A stretch of 64,000 bases of DNA from positions 4,309,006-4,373,005 of the forward strand of contig LR594584.1 of assembly GCA_901538445.1 (NCBI GenBank), read 5' to 3'. Of the stretch, positions 8,601 to 16,076 are shown piece after piece. The notes below the pieces were generated by a model, which saw only the letters and a list, made by a program, of their open reading frames with translations, had not been told where the DNA came from and ran no database searches. Made by a program: the position numbers and the translations under genes. Each line of letters begins with the position of its first letter. Positions within the stretch are counted from its first letter, which is position 1. The DNA is from Gemmataceae bacterium. Its GTDB lineage: Bacteria > Planctomycetota > Planctomycetia > Gemmatales > Gemmataceae.

Positions 8601-9254
8601 GGCCCCCGTGGTGAGGGACGTCTCGGACAGGTAGTACTCGTTGATGGCGGCCGCGAGGTCGGCGTCGAACGTCTCGCGGGTGAGCGCGGCGCGGGCCGGG
8701 TCGGTCGCGGGGAGCGAGTCGAGCCGGGCCTTCATCTTGGTGGCGGCCTCGGCGAACCGCTTGGACGCGAGGAGGAACAGGGGCCGGGCCTTGGCCATCT
8801 CGGCCTTCTGCTTCTGGATCGCCGCGTCGTACCCCGCGTCGTCCCGCGCGGGGACGTCCATCCGCCGGGCGCGGTTGAGTTGCGCCTTCGCCTCGACCGA
8901 CGTGAGCCGGGCCAGGGCCATGGACGCCTCGGCCGCCCGGGGGTGGCTCGCGGCCGTGGACAGGAAGTTGTCGAACGCGACCTTGGCCTCGTTCACCATG
9001 CTGGTCCGGGTGCCCTCGTCGGGCTCCTCCTCGGACGCCTCCAGCAGGCACTTGGCGCGCTCCAGGGGCAGCACCTGCTTGTCCGCGGTGTTGAGCCTGG
9101 GCTCGACCTCGCGCAGGTACTCGAGGGCGAGGTCGGCGAGGCCGGCCTCGCGGATGCCGCCGACCAGGTCGAGCGGCGAGGGGGGCTGGGCCGCGGCCGG
9201 GGCGGCCGTGCCGAGAAGGATGAGGGCGGCGGCGGTCCACGGACGGGACGACAT
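5667..9254 (-). CDS. Large secreted TPR-like repeat protein
   Basis: 1,195 residues, signal peptide MSSRPWTAAALILLGTAAPAAA with cleavage near AQP. Almost the whole mature chain is predicted helical, with recurring TPR-like pairs (for example AEASMALARL, AKAYRGWAKFPEAEKLLTEAIG, ALGNVRRIEDDAR). This suggests a periplasmic solenoid scaffold similar in concept to planctomycete TPR proteins annotated as hypothetical. The C-terminal 180 residues form a distinct conserved module, with a TPPE/FFDSYFEIQ stretch and ending ERPKDE, that is duplicated in the next gene downstream. No enzymatic motif was seen. It probably shares direction, though not necessarily transcript, with the two genes below it. Confidence 0.75.
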   Translation of the reverse strand: MSSRPWTAAALILLGTAAPAAAQPPSPLDLVGGIREAGLADLALEYLREVEPRLNTADKQVLPLERAKCLLEASEEEPDEGTRTSMVNEAKVAFDNFLSTAASHPRAAEASMALARLTSVEAKAQLNRARRMDVPARDDAGYDAAIQKQKAEMAKARPLFLLASKRFAEAATKMKARLDSLPATDPARAALTRETFDADLAAAINEYYLSETSLTTGASGVVERDKFLEASRKKFEDLAKGPPTSRTVWIARAWMAEVLADQAKPNDAKTEFAAILAAPRAEAEEGKRLARFFQIRREYLDALGENNPTKLGAVEQQLKSWLFRYGNTQKPPAEVIAARYYLAFALQRQGTITILKNPGGKLPDSVKTQFEAAEKLYRGLSQSDHDYTDRSAKNRMFVVRRLLGEADKPASEYANFEAAQMAALIQMAKLNDMEKVLAGAAELREAAEDMPFWAGLRALGNVRRIEDDARDRKVRVVALLERARELATERDNPADVTDNLIRLVYFYTNSDMPHQAAVLGEHIARTSRTTGGKAALAGLMALNGYSISMGKIGRDAQRVVAAQPEKAEEINAAAAAATRSDRERAIEVARLLDQKFPNDSATDSARHRLAFLLRDEGKLDQAFQAVTKIRSGYSALLAARQFEGALASALINPKEKEGELPKEKKKAIYRQAITDLSKVAKPSPTASKEDVQGWVACRLRLAFLYLTQNRADDETEKTAPGYDRALGVADELVAAIPAFSACQDKDKKLTTDGMEFSFQANDLHTRAMYLRAKSLVDDGKFDAAAGIITAASAEISRPLFDERMKKWTDTNGDAGDSEAVGKQKAQIAGLASGIDKVRRDIVMIGFKVRCLQGKKEEAAKMLETLKAAGGGVETNLQALMLMAQELSSQLKTLKKDGKVKEAGDLGAGLTLLLSEFTSVKELSPATLLFLGDTLSTIGEWGKAVEAFQKVPPPSLEGKPIPDWAKRKIDDYPAEFRAQVSKQIGTYRYAQLGIAKAYRGWAKFPEAEKLLTEAIGTNDKQGYAYSSLDFRKELGTVLEGKAATLTGKPATDEWGKALKEWTTLFQFAQNGLKQIKPDTPPEVVMKLKSTFFDSYFEIQRVLVTANQSLIKDPAKLDASFEKVGTNIFNVENLHKFNDVKQITAEDGKKVPIKAGTEVITPEVWTRYCDLLDKNPKLKAAYQKAGGKFFLERPKDE

Positions 9255-9479
9255 GATGATGCTCCCGGGGCGACGAGGGGAATCGAATCGGAACGGTGAC
9301 GGGCACCGAGTGGTTCGACGGTCGGGTCGGCTAATGGGTTCCAGCTTATGATTCTGACCGGGCGATCCGGGCCGTCAAGGGGGTACGTGAGCGATGGCCG
9401 CCGGAATGTTGTGGCGGAGCAAGAAGGGCACGGCCCGCTGTTGGAATTGTGAGCAGAGCGGCCGTGTACAGAAAGCAGA

Positions 9480-9507
9480 CGGCGTGCGACCCAAAGGCCG
9501 CACGCCG
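9480..9507 (-). terminator. Terminator-like hairpin after the gene at 9550
   Basis: A 9-bp inverted repeat (9480-9488 / 9499-9507, loop of 10) is followed on the minus strand by TCTGCTTTCTG, 43 bases past the stop codon. Confidence 0.55.
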
Positions 9508-9549
9508 CCCGGTGCGCGACGCGCGTGGACCGCGTGTCGGTTCGCTCGG

Positions 9550-10452
9550 TCACTTCTTCGGCTGGGGGACGTTCTTCTTGATGACGTAGTCCTTGCCGGG
9601 GCCGTCGAGCCACTTGAGGAACGCGTCCTTCTGGACCGCGCCGTAGTCGATCGGCGGCGCGCCCGGGGCGTTCGCGATCACCGGCTCGACCCACCCGTCC
9701 TTCTCCGTCAGCCCCAGCGACTGGAACGCCTGGAGCGGGCTCGGGGGAGCGTCGTAGCGGCGGTTGTTGGTCGCCCAGTCGCCCTCGCCTAGCGCCTTGA
9801 GGAGGACCTTGCTCTCGTCGGCGCTGATCGCGGCCTGATCGACCTCGCCGCCCAGGACCGGGTAGTTCCGGTACTTCATCACGATCGCGGTCGCGGCCTC
9901 GGCGCGGGCCTCGGGCTTGTCGGCCTTCAGCGCCTTCGCCGGGTCGGCCAGAACCGCCGCCACGGCCTTCACCGACGCCAGCGCGTCCTTCGACTCTTCG
10001 CCCTTGAGGTCCACCGGGAGGACGTTCCCGGGAATGACGTGGAAGTCGGCGGTCGGGTGCTTCACGAGGAACAGGATCAACTCCTGCCCCTCCTTCAGTT
10101 GGAAGCCGAACCGGCCGCCGCCGCGGACCGGGCGGCCGCCCCCGTTCGGGTCGGCCTTCGGCGGCGGGACCACGCCGACCCGGATCTCCTTCACCTTGTC
10201 GGCCCCGATCAGGCCGGTCTCGACCTTGATCGTGGCGACCTGGTAGCCGACCTTGTCCTCGGCCCCGGCGTACGGGGACGCGGCCTGAACCAGGTTCTTC
10301 TCGAACCCGACGACCTTGCCGACGACGACGGTGTCGGCCATGATCGCCCGCTGCGCCGGGGGCAGCGGCGCGGCGACCTTGCGTGCGGCCGCGGACGCGG
10401 GAACGACGACAGCAACGACGGCCACGGCCGCCGCGACGGAAGCGAATCGCAT
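9550..10452 (-). CDS. Secreted hypothetical protein, paralogue 1 of a tandem pair
   Basis: 300 residues; signal peptide MRFASVAAAVAVVAVVVPASA. The mature part opens with a beta-rich domain (ADTVVVGKVVGFEKN, GYQVATIKVETGLIGAD, EGQELILFLVKHPTADFHVIPG). This resembles the OB-like or CHRD-type small secreted domains in which metal-sensitive TIMP-like proteins recur, but I cannot name a family. A helical part follows (ALKADKPEARAEAATAIVMKYR), then a conserved end (GAVQKDAFLKWLDGPGKDYV). It shares most of its sequence with the next gene upstream, including long identical stretches in the second half. Role unknown. Confidence 0.7.
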   Translation of the reverse strand: MRFASVAAAVAVVAVVVPASAAARKVAAPLPPAQRAIMADTVVVGKVVGFEKNLVQAASPYAGAEDKVGYQVATIKVETGLIGADKVKEIRVGVVPPPKADPNGGGRPVRGGGRFGFQLKEGQELILFLVKHPTADFHVIPGNVLPVDLKGEESKDALASVKAVAAVLADPAKALKADKPEARAEAATAIVMKYRNYPVLGGEVDQAAISADESKVLLKALGEGDWATNNRRYDAPPSPLQAFQSLGLTEKDGWVEPVIANAPGAPPIDYGAVQKDAFLKWLDGPGKDYVIKKNVPQPKK

Positions 10453-10525
10453 GTATGCCTCAGTGGAAAGTCAATGAATGAATGGGACGCGGGCGTAACG
10501 TTCGGGACGTTCGGAGAGGTGGCGC

Positions 10526-10555
10526 GGCGGGGCGGCCGCTCGCGGCCGCCCCGCC
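10526..10555 (-). terminator. GC-rich hairpin between the tandem paralogues
   Basis: A perfect 14-bp inverted repeat with a 2-base centre (10526-10539 / 10542-10555) lies 16 bases after the stop of the upstream paralogue. There is no T tract, so it may act as a processing or stability element rather than a true terminator. Confidence 0.45.
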
Positions 10556-10570
10556 TTCGCAAAGTGCGAG

Positions 10571-11488
10571 TCACTTCATCGGCTTGGGGGCGAGCTTCTT
10601 GATGACGTAGTCCTTGCCGGGGCCGTCGAGCCACTTGAGGAACGCGTCCTTCTGGACCGCGCCGTAGTCGATCGGCGGCGCGCCCGGGGCACCCACGATC
10701 ACCGGCTCGACCCACCCGTCCTTCGGCGTCAGCCCCAGCGACTGGAACGCCTGGAGCGGGCTCGGCGGGGCGTCGAACCGCCGGTTCGTCATGCTCCAGT
10801 CGCCCTCGCCCAGCGCCTTCAGAAGGGCCTTGCTCTCGTCGGCCGCGATCGGCGCCTGATCGACCTCGCCGCCCAGGGCCGGGTACGCGCGGTACTTCAT
10901 CACGATCGCGGTCGCGGCCTCGGCGCGGGCCTCGGGCTTGTCGGCCTTCAGCGCCTTCGCCGGGTCGGCCAGCACCGCCGCGACGCTCTTCACCGCCTCC
11001 AGGTCCTTCTTGGCCTGCTCGCCCTTCATGTCGATCGGGAGCGCCATCCCCGGGATGACGTAGAAGTCGGCGGTCGGGTGCTTCACGAGGAACAGAATCA
11101 GCTCCTGGCCCTCCTTGAGATCGACGCCGAACCGGTTCCGGGGGCCGCCGATCCGCGGGAGCTTCGGGTTCGCGTTCGGATCCACCTTGGGCGGGAGGAC
11201 CGTGCCGACCTTGATCTCCTTGAACTTCTCGGCCCCGACGAGGCCGGTCTCGACCTTCACCGTGGCGACCTGGTACGCGACCTTGTCCTTGGCCCCGGCG
11301 TACGGCGACGCGGCCTGGACCGGCTCCTTCGCGAACCCGACGACCTTACCGACGATCACGACGTCGGCCGAGATCGCCCGGCCCCCGGGCGGGCTGGGGG
11401 CGATCATCAGGCCGGCGGCCGGCGCGCTGGTGCCGGCAATGGCGATCAGGGCTGCGAGGGGAACCGCGACGCGCGGGAACGTCCGCAT
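10571..11488 (-). CDS. Secreted hypothetical protein, paralogue 2 of a tandem pair
   Basis: 305 residues from ATG 11486-11488, which has GGAGG 5 bases upstream; a longer frame reaching 11812 lacks such a site. Signal peptide MRTFPRVAVPLAALIAIAGTSAPA. The domain order is the same as in the neighbour at 9550-10452. The blocks VQAASPYAG, ELILFLVKHPTADF, PEARAEAATAIVMKYR and KDAFLKWLDGPGKDYVIKK are shared almost exactly, so this is a tandem duplication. The main differences are the Pro/Gly linker (PKVDPNANPKLPRIGGPRN against a Gly-rich version) and the signal peptide. Confidence 0.75.
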   Translation of the reverse strand: MRTFPRVAVPLAALIAIAGTSAPAAGLMIAPSPPGGRAISADVVIVGKVVGFAKEPVQAASPYAGAKDKVAYQVATVKVETGLVGAEKFKEIKVGTVLPPKVDPNANPKLPRIGGPRNRFGVDLKEGQELILFLVKHPTADFYVIPGMALPIDMKGEQAKKDLEAVKSVAAVLADPAKALKADKPEARAEAATAIVMKYRAYPALGGEVDQAPIAADESKALLKALGEGDWSMTNRRFDAPPSPLQAFQSLGLTPKDGWVEPVIVGAPGAPPIDYGAVQKDAFLKWLDGPGKDYVIKKLAPKPMK

Positions 11489-11756
11489 GAAAACCTCCAG
11501 ATGAACAACAGTTGTAATGTCGGGAGAAGTATCGGCGGGCTCCGATCCACCTATGACGAGGCCCAGGCCCGGACGGATGGGACGCGGACCGGATTTTCGC
11601 GGAGGCGAACCGGGACGGGGTGAGGGCGGGGGCGAGAAAATGTCGCACCACCGGCGAACCGATTGTCGCCGGATTAAACTTGAGTCTGATCGCACCCACG
11701 TGGCGCACGGTCTTGCCGTCCGGTGGCCTCCCCGCACCACCGGACGTTTCGTGCGA

Positions 11757-11841
11757 AATTCGGAGTGCGGACTTCGGAACGCGGACTCCCGCACCCTGGT
11801 CCTGGCTTCCATTCCGAGTTCCGCACTCGGCGTTCCGAATT
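11757..11841. repeat. Imperfect inverted repeat of GGAATGCGG-like words
   Basis: Both arms are built from words such as AATTCGGAGTGCGGA and TTCCGCACTCGGCGTTCCGAA in opposite orientation. It lies directly after the stop of fumC and could end its transcript. The word-like composition suggests a dispersed intergenic repeat. Confidence 0.5.
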
Positions 11842-11845
11842 ATTG

Positions 11846-13381
11846 TCAATCGGTCCCGGGGCCGCACATCTTCTCGGGCCGCACGATCTGGTCGAACTTT
11901 TCGCCGGTGAGCACGCCGGTGCCGTCCTTCAGGGGCGGGGCGAGTTTCACGGCCTCCTCGCGGAGCGTGGTGCCGTTGTGGTGCGCGGTCTTGGCGATCT
12001 TCGCGGCCGCGTCGTACCCGATGTGCCGGTTCAGCGCCGTTACGAGCATGAGCGACTCGTTGAGAATGCGGCCGATCGCCTTGCGATTGGCCTCGATCCC
12101 GGGCCGCACCTTTCCGCCCGCCTTCGGCTTCACCCTCGTGTGATCGACCTCCAACAGGCCGGTGTCGTGGTCGATGTAGTACTCGAGGGCCTCGTAGTCC
12201 GTTTCGGGCATGTCGGCGGCGCAGTGCTCGCGGAAGCTGCGGCAGGCGTCGGTGAGCAACCGGACCGAGTGCAGGAAGTTGTGGATCAGCACCGGCTTGA
12301 ACACGTTCAGCTCGAAGTTGCCCAGCGACGCCGCGATGCCGACCGCGGCGTCGTTGGCCATCACCTGTACGCACACGCTCGTCATCGCCTCGGACTGCGT
12401 CGGGTTCACCTTGCCGGGCATGATCGACGACCCGGGCTCGTTCTCGGGGATGGTGAGTTCGCCGAGGCCGCACCGCGGGCCGGACGCCAGCCAGCGGACG
12501 TCGTTGGCGATCTTCATGAGGCTGGTCGCGAGCGTCTTGAGCGCCCCGGACGCGAACGCGAGCGGCTCGTGCCCCGCGAGGGCCTGGAACTTGTTCGGGG
12601 CGGTCACGAACGGCAGCCCGGTCAGTTCCGCGATCTTCTTCGCGACGCGCTCGGCGAACTCCCGGGGCGCGTTCAGGCCGGTGCCGACCGCCGTGCCCCC
12701 GAGCGCCAGTTCGTGCAGCATCGGCAGCGCCGCCCGCACCGCCGCGATGCCGTAGTTCAGTTGGGCGACGTACCCGCTGAACTCCTGGCCGAGCGTGAGC
12801 GGGACCGCGTCCATGAGGTGGGTGCGGCCGATCTTTACGATGTCGGCGAACTCCTTCGCCTTGGCCTCGAACGTGTCGCGGAGCGCCGCCACGCTGGGGA
12901 GGAGGTGGTGGGTGATCTCCTCGACCGCGGCGATGTGCATCGCGGTCGGGAACGTGTCGTTCGACGACTGCGACATGTTCACGTCGTCGTTCGGGTGGAC
13001 CGGCTTCTTCGAGCCCATCGCGCCGCCGGCGAGTTCGATCGCCCGGTTCGAGATGACCTCGTTGACGTTCATGTTCGACTGCGTGCCGCTGCCGGTCTGC
13101 CACACCCGCAGCGGGAAGTGGTCGTTCAACTTGCCGCTGATGACCTCGTCGGCCGCCCGGCTGATGAGCTCTGCCTTGTCGGCGGCGAGTTGCCCCAGGT
13201 CGCGGTTGACCAGCGCGGCGGCCTTCTTGAGCGTGCCGAAGGCCCGCAGGATGGCCCGCGGCATCGTGTCGGCCCCGATGGCGAAGTGGGTGAGCGAGCG
13301 GGCGGTCTGCGCGCCGTAGTAGCGGTCCGCGGGGACGCGGATCGGCCCCATGCTGTCGGTTTCGGTGCGGTACTCGGGCAT
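11846..13381 (-). CDS. fumC: Class II fumarate hydratase with an internal insertion
   Basis: 511 residues against about 460-470 for most FumC. It catalyses fumarate to L-malate in the TCA cycle. Family features: [26 protein letters not shown] at the start, the substrate-binding [14 protein letters not shown] and [17 protein letters not shown] segments, and the signature [15 protein letters not shown]. Start chosen at ATG 13379-13381, where family homology begins; the frame is open further upstream but enters the IS element. The extra length is a stretch of about 36 residues (391-426, beginning [12 protein letters not shown] and ending AGGKVR) placed just before GIEANRKAI, in a region that is continuous in ordinary FumC. 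All catalytic motifs are intact, so activity is expected. Confidence 0.95.
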   Translation of the reverse strand: MPEYRTETDSMGPIRVPADRYYGAQTARSLTHFAIGADTMPRAILRAFGTLKKAAALVNRDLGQLAADKAELISRAADEVISGKLNDHFPLRVWQTGSGTQSNMNVNEVISNRAIELAGGAMGSKKPVHPNDDVNMSQSSNDTFPTAMHIAAVEEITHHLLPSVAALRDTFEAKAKEFADIVKIGRTHLMDAVPLTLGQEFSGYVAQLNYGIAAVRAALPMLHELALGGTAVGTGLNAPREFAERVAKKIAELTGLPFVTAPNKFQALAGHEPLAFASGALKTLATSLMKIANDVRWLASGPRCGLGELTIPENEPGSSIMPGKVNPTQSEAMTSVCVQVMANDAAVGIAASLGNFELNVFKPVLIHNFLHSVRLLTDACRSFREHCAADMPETDYEALEYYIDHDTGLLEVDHTRVKPKAGGKVRPGIEANRKAIGRILNESLMLVTALNRHIGYDAAAKIAKTAHHNGTTLREEAVKLAPPLKDGTGVLTGEKFDQIVRPEKMCGPGTD

Positions 13382-13436
13382 CGGTACGCTCGCGCTTGGG
13401 AGTGGGGGAACGGGCGGGTATTGTAAGAGGGGGCTA

Positions 13437-14654
13437 GTGGTCCACCACATTTCATTTGGCATTCCGTAAGGTCTCCTCCACCCTTGGAGGAGATCTCGTG
13501 TCACGGAAGCCCAAGCATGTCGTCCGCCTGACCACCGACGAACGCCAACGGCTCGTCCGGCTGGTCCGAACGGGTACGCACCCGGCCCGCGTCCTCACTC
13601 ACGCCCAGGTCCTGCTCAAGGCCGACGCCGATGGGCCTGGCTTGGGCGACGAAGCAATTGCAACGGCCCTCGGCTGTGGTGTCCGGACCGTCGCCCGCAT
13701 CCGCAAGGCATTTGCAGAGGGCGGGTTGGATGCGGCCGTGCATCGGAAGAAACCGACCGGGCGACGATACCGGAAGCTGGACGGCGAACAGGAAGCCCGA
13801 CTCGTTGCCCTGGCGTGCTCCCCAGCCCCGGACGGTCGTGGGCGGTGGACATTGCAACTGTTGGCCGACCGCCTCGTCGAGCTGCGGGTGGTGGATGCCG
13901 TCTCCGACGAGACGGTTCGGCGGACGCTGAAAAAAACGACATCAAGCCGTGGCTCAAGCAGCAGTGGGTGATCCCGCCGAAGGCCAACGCCGCGTTCGTG
14001 GCGAACATGGAAGACGTGCTGGCCGTGTACCACCGGCCGCCCGACGACACCCGCCCCGTGGTGTGCGTCGACGAGGGTGGTAAGCAACTCATCGGAGACA
14101 CTCGGGAGCCACTGCCGATCCGCCCCGGCTCCGTGGCGAAGGTCGATCACGAGTACGTCCGGGCTGGTGTGGTCAACCTATTCCTGGCGTTCGAGCCTCT
14201 GGCCGGGCGGCGGCACGTGGAGGTCACGGAGCGAAAGACGAGCGTGGACTTCGCCCGCTTCGTCCGACGGTTGGTGGATGAGCAGTACCCGGACGCCGAG
14301 AAGGTGGTGCTGGTGCTGGACAACTTATCCACCCACACACCGGCCTCGCTCTACCAGGCATTCGAGGCGGCTGAGGCCCGGCGGTTGTGCGAGCGGTTGG
14401 AGTGGCACTACACGCCCAAACACGGGTCGTGGCTGAACGTGGCCGAGTGCGAGCTGAGTGTTCTGGCCCGGCAGTGTCTGGATCGCCGCATCCCCGACAT
14501 GGAAACCTTGAGGCGAGAGGTGGCTTCCTGGGAGCGGGATCGCAATGCTGCCGCTGTCGCAGCCGATTGGCAGTTCACGACGACCGACGCAAGAACGAGG
14601 CTGAAACGGCTCTACCCGGTGATCGAAACAGACAAATCAGCCGTGGTGAACCAC
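13437..14654 (+). mobile_element. IS630-family insertion sequence, apparently complete
   Basis: A 1,218-bp element bounded by TA at 13435-13436 and 14655-14656, as expected for IS630/Tc1/mariner TA target duplication. The ends are inverted: left GTGGTCCACCAC, right (reverse complement) GTGGTTCACCAC, each followed further in by an ATTTG-containing word. Inside is one transposase in two overlapping frames. The left end is 55 bp upstream of the fumC start codon and the transposase is transcribed away from fumC. Confidence 0.88.
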
Positions 14655-14657
14655 TAG
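13498..14657 (+). CDS. IS630-type transposase, two frames joined by a probable -1 frameshift
   Basis: The start is GTG 13498 with GGAGGAG 5 bases upstream. Frame 1 (to the TGA at 13969-13971) encodes a helix-turn-helix N-terminus ([24 protein letters not shown] and [11 protein letters not shown]). Frame 2, one base back, continues from the same point ([14 protein letters not shown]) to 14657 and carries the DDE catalytic domain: [21 protein letters not shown] and the terminal acidic motif in [14 protein letters not shown]. The join lies in a run of seven A (13930-13936), a classic slippery site, so a programmed -1 shift is likely and the element may be active. The stop TAG at 14655-14657 overlaps the TA target duplication. 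Confidence 0.88.
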
Positions 14658-15206
14658 TGAAAGCCCACGCGGCCGGCACGCGGTGGCACTCCACTTTCCC
14701 GCACTCACGCCGGTCCTTCTGGCGCCGCTCTCGCCCGTGCTCCCGTGCCCCGCAACGCCGGGCTCGGCCACGATCCGGTCTCGGTAGTTCTGGCGGAGCC
14801 AGCGACCCGGCTCGATTCGTCGACTTTTCTGTTCAACGGACCTGGCATCCTCCCACCGCCGGGCACAGGATGGAGAGTTGGAATTGGCCGGCGCAGTATC
14901 TTTCTTCTGGCGAGTCGCGGTTTGGTTCTGGAGAGTTGGGCTTGGTTCTGGAGAGTTTCGGGTCTTTCTGGAGAGTTCGGGCTGGTTCTGGAGAGTTTTG
15001 GTTGGTTCTGGAGACCCCACCCCCCACTTCCCCCAGAACCATTTTTCACCCCACCCCCCCGCAAAACCCGTGGCCCGCGCGAGCGAGCGCGTGAATCCTT
15101 TCTCGTCCACCCCCATCTCACCGGGAAAGGGCGTGTCCCGTGCGGACACGCGGCGGACTCGGCGGTATCGTGAACGGTGCCCGTCCGATCCCGCCGCGAG
15201 GGCCGC
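14658..15206. other. Intergenic region holding a tandem repeat array
   Basis: About 550 bases between the IS element and the sigma factor gene. No frame gives a recognisable protein. The central part is the 20-bp repeat array listed separately. It is followed by a strongly C-biased stretch (15013-15063) and a probable promoter region just ahead of the sigma factor. Confidence 0.5.
14904..15024. repeat. 20-bp tandem repeat array, copy 1
   Basis: A leader unit (CTTCTGGCGAGTCGCGGTTTG, starting 14904) is followed by units starting at 14925, 14945, 14965, 14985 and 15005, each exactly 20 bp with consensus GTTCTGGAGAGTTNNGGNTN; the last is truncated after GTTCTGGAGA. The unit length is not a multiple of three, so it is unlikely to be coding. 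A nearly identical leader and units occur at 63917-64000. Confidence 0.9.
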
Positions 15207-15773
15207 ATGTTCGATCCGCCGCCCGACAAGCTCACCCCCGAGTTGGTGTTCCACGAGTACGCGCCGCGCATCTACAACATCGCCCGCCGGATGCTCGGCA
15301 ACGACGCGGACGCCGAGGACGTGACGCAGGACGTGCTGCTCCAAGTAGTTCGGAAGCTCGACACGTTTCGTGGCGACAGCCAGATCGCGACGTGGCTGCA
15401 CCGCGTGACCGTGAACGCGGCCCTCGCCCACCGGCAGAAGCGGGCGAACCGCCAGAAGCACGAGGCGCACGAGACCGACGACGAGTTGCTCGGCTCGGGC
15501 GGCCCGGTCACGCCCGGCCGGAAGTGGGACGTCGGCCCGGAGGAGACCGCCCTCGCGGCGGAGCAGGCGGCGGTCATCGAGCGCGCGATCGCGGAACTCC
15601 CCGAACCGTTCCGCGACGTGTACGTGCTGGCCGACGTGGAGGGGCTGCCGAACGCCGAGATCGGCGACATGCTGGGCCTGTCGCTGGCGGCCGTGAAGAG
15701 CCGGCTCCACCGGGCCCGGCTCCGGATGCGCGACCTGCTGGCACCGCACTTCGAGGGGAAGGTGACGCCGTGA
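15207..15773 (+). CDS. ECF-type RNA polymerase sigma factor
   Basis: 188 residues from ATG 15207; an in-frame GTG at 15177 is possible, but the family match begins at the ATG. Region 2 is clear (YAPRIYNIARRMLGNDADAEDVTQDV, then FRGDSQIATWLHRVTVNAAL), and region 4 has ELPEPFRDVYVLADVEGLPNAEIG with the helix-turn-helix LGLSLAAVKSRLHRAR. The linker (residues about 85-115, Gly/Pro-rich) is of ordinary length. The stop overlaps the start of the next gene by 4 bases (GTGA), the usual arrangement for a sigma factor and its anti-sigma partner. The signal is unknown. Confidence 0.93.
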   Translation: MFDPPPDKLTPELVFHEYAPRIYNIARRMLGNDADAEDVTQDVLLQVVRKLDTFRGDSQIATWLHRVTVNAALAHRQKRANRQKHEAHETDDELLGSGGPVTPGRKWDVGPEETALAAEQAAVIERAIAELPEPFRDVYVLADVEGLPNAEIGDMLGLSLAAVKSRLHRARLRMRDLLAPHFEGKVTP

Positions 15774-16015
15774 CCTGCGAAGAACTCCACCAGATGCTGC
15801 ACGACTACGTCGGCGGCGCGCTTGTCGTCGAGACCCGGACCACGGTCGAGGTCCACATCAGCGGGTGCGAGCACTGCGGGGTGCTGGTCCACTCGTACAC
15901 CCACACGGTGCGGGTCGGGCGGGCGCTGCCGCGGTGCGGGCTGCCCCCGGCGTTCGAGGCCCGGCTCCGGGCGGTGCTCGAACCCGAACTGAGGGGCGAG
16001 AAGCCGGCGGGGTGA
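15770..16015 (+). CDS. Putative zinc-finger anti-sigma factor
   Basis: 81 residues from GTG 15770, translationally coupled to the sigma factor (4-base overlap). It begins MTCEELHQMLHDYVGG and has HISGCEHCGVLVHSYTHTV, which gives the H-x3-C-x2-C of the zf-HC2/ZAS anti-sigma domain. The chain ends soon after this domain with no transmembrane segment, so it would be a soluble anti-sigma factor, probably acting on the sigma factor by direct binding and perhaps redox-controlled through the zinc site. Confidence 0.85.
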   Translation: MTCEELHQMLHDYVGGALVVETRTTVEVHISGCEHCGVLVHSYTHTVRVGRALPRCGLPPAFEARLRAVLEPELRGEKPAG

Positions 16016-16031
16016 CCGAACGGGTGTCTTT

Positions 16032-16061
16032 CCCTGGGACCGCGGGCGTCCCGCCCGCTCC
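16032..16061. repeat. Palindromic repeat family A, left arm at RAYT gene
   Basis: CCCTGGGACCGCGGGCGTC followed by CCGCCCGC forms a REP-like hairpin 15 bases ahead of the RAYT gene. Its reverse complement occurs at the end of that gene (16713-16739), and a full palindrome made from the same words lies at 34966-35037. Confidence 0.8.
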
Positions 16062-16076
16062 ACGCGAGGTGAACCC

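Noticed and set aside
5418-9299. A 1,293-codon open frame on the plus strand
   Set aside because: Shadow of the large TPR-like gene at 5667-9254; the product is a Leu/Arg/Gly-rich string without motifs.
14904-15024. CRISPR array
   Set aside because: Units are contiguous 20-bp tandem copies without unique spacers, and no cas gene is present.
15140-15769. N-terminal extension of the anti-sigma frame
   Set aside because: The frame is open far upstream but runs through the sigma factor gene; the GTG at 15770 and the zf-HC2 start fit the family.
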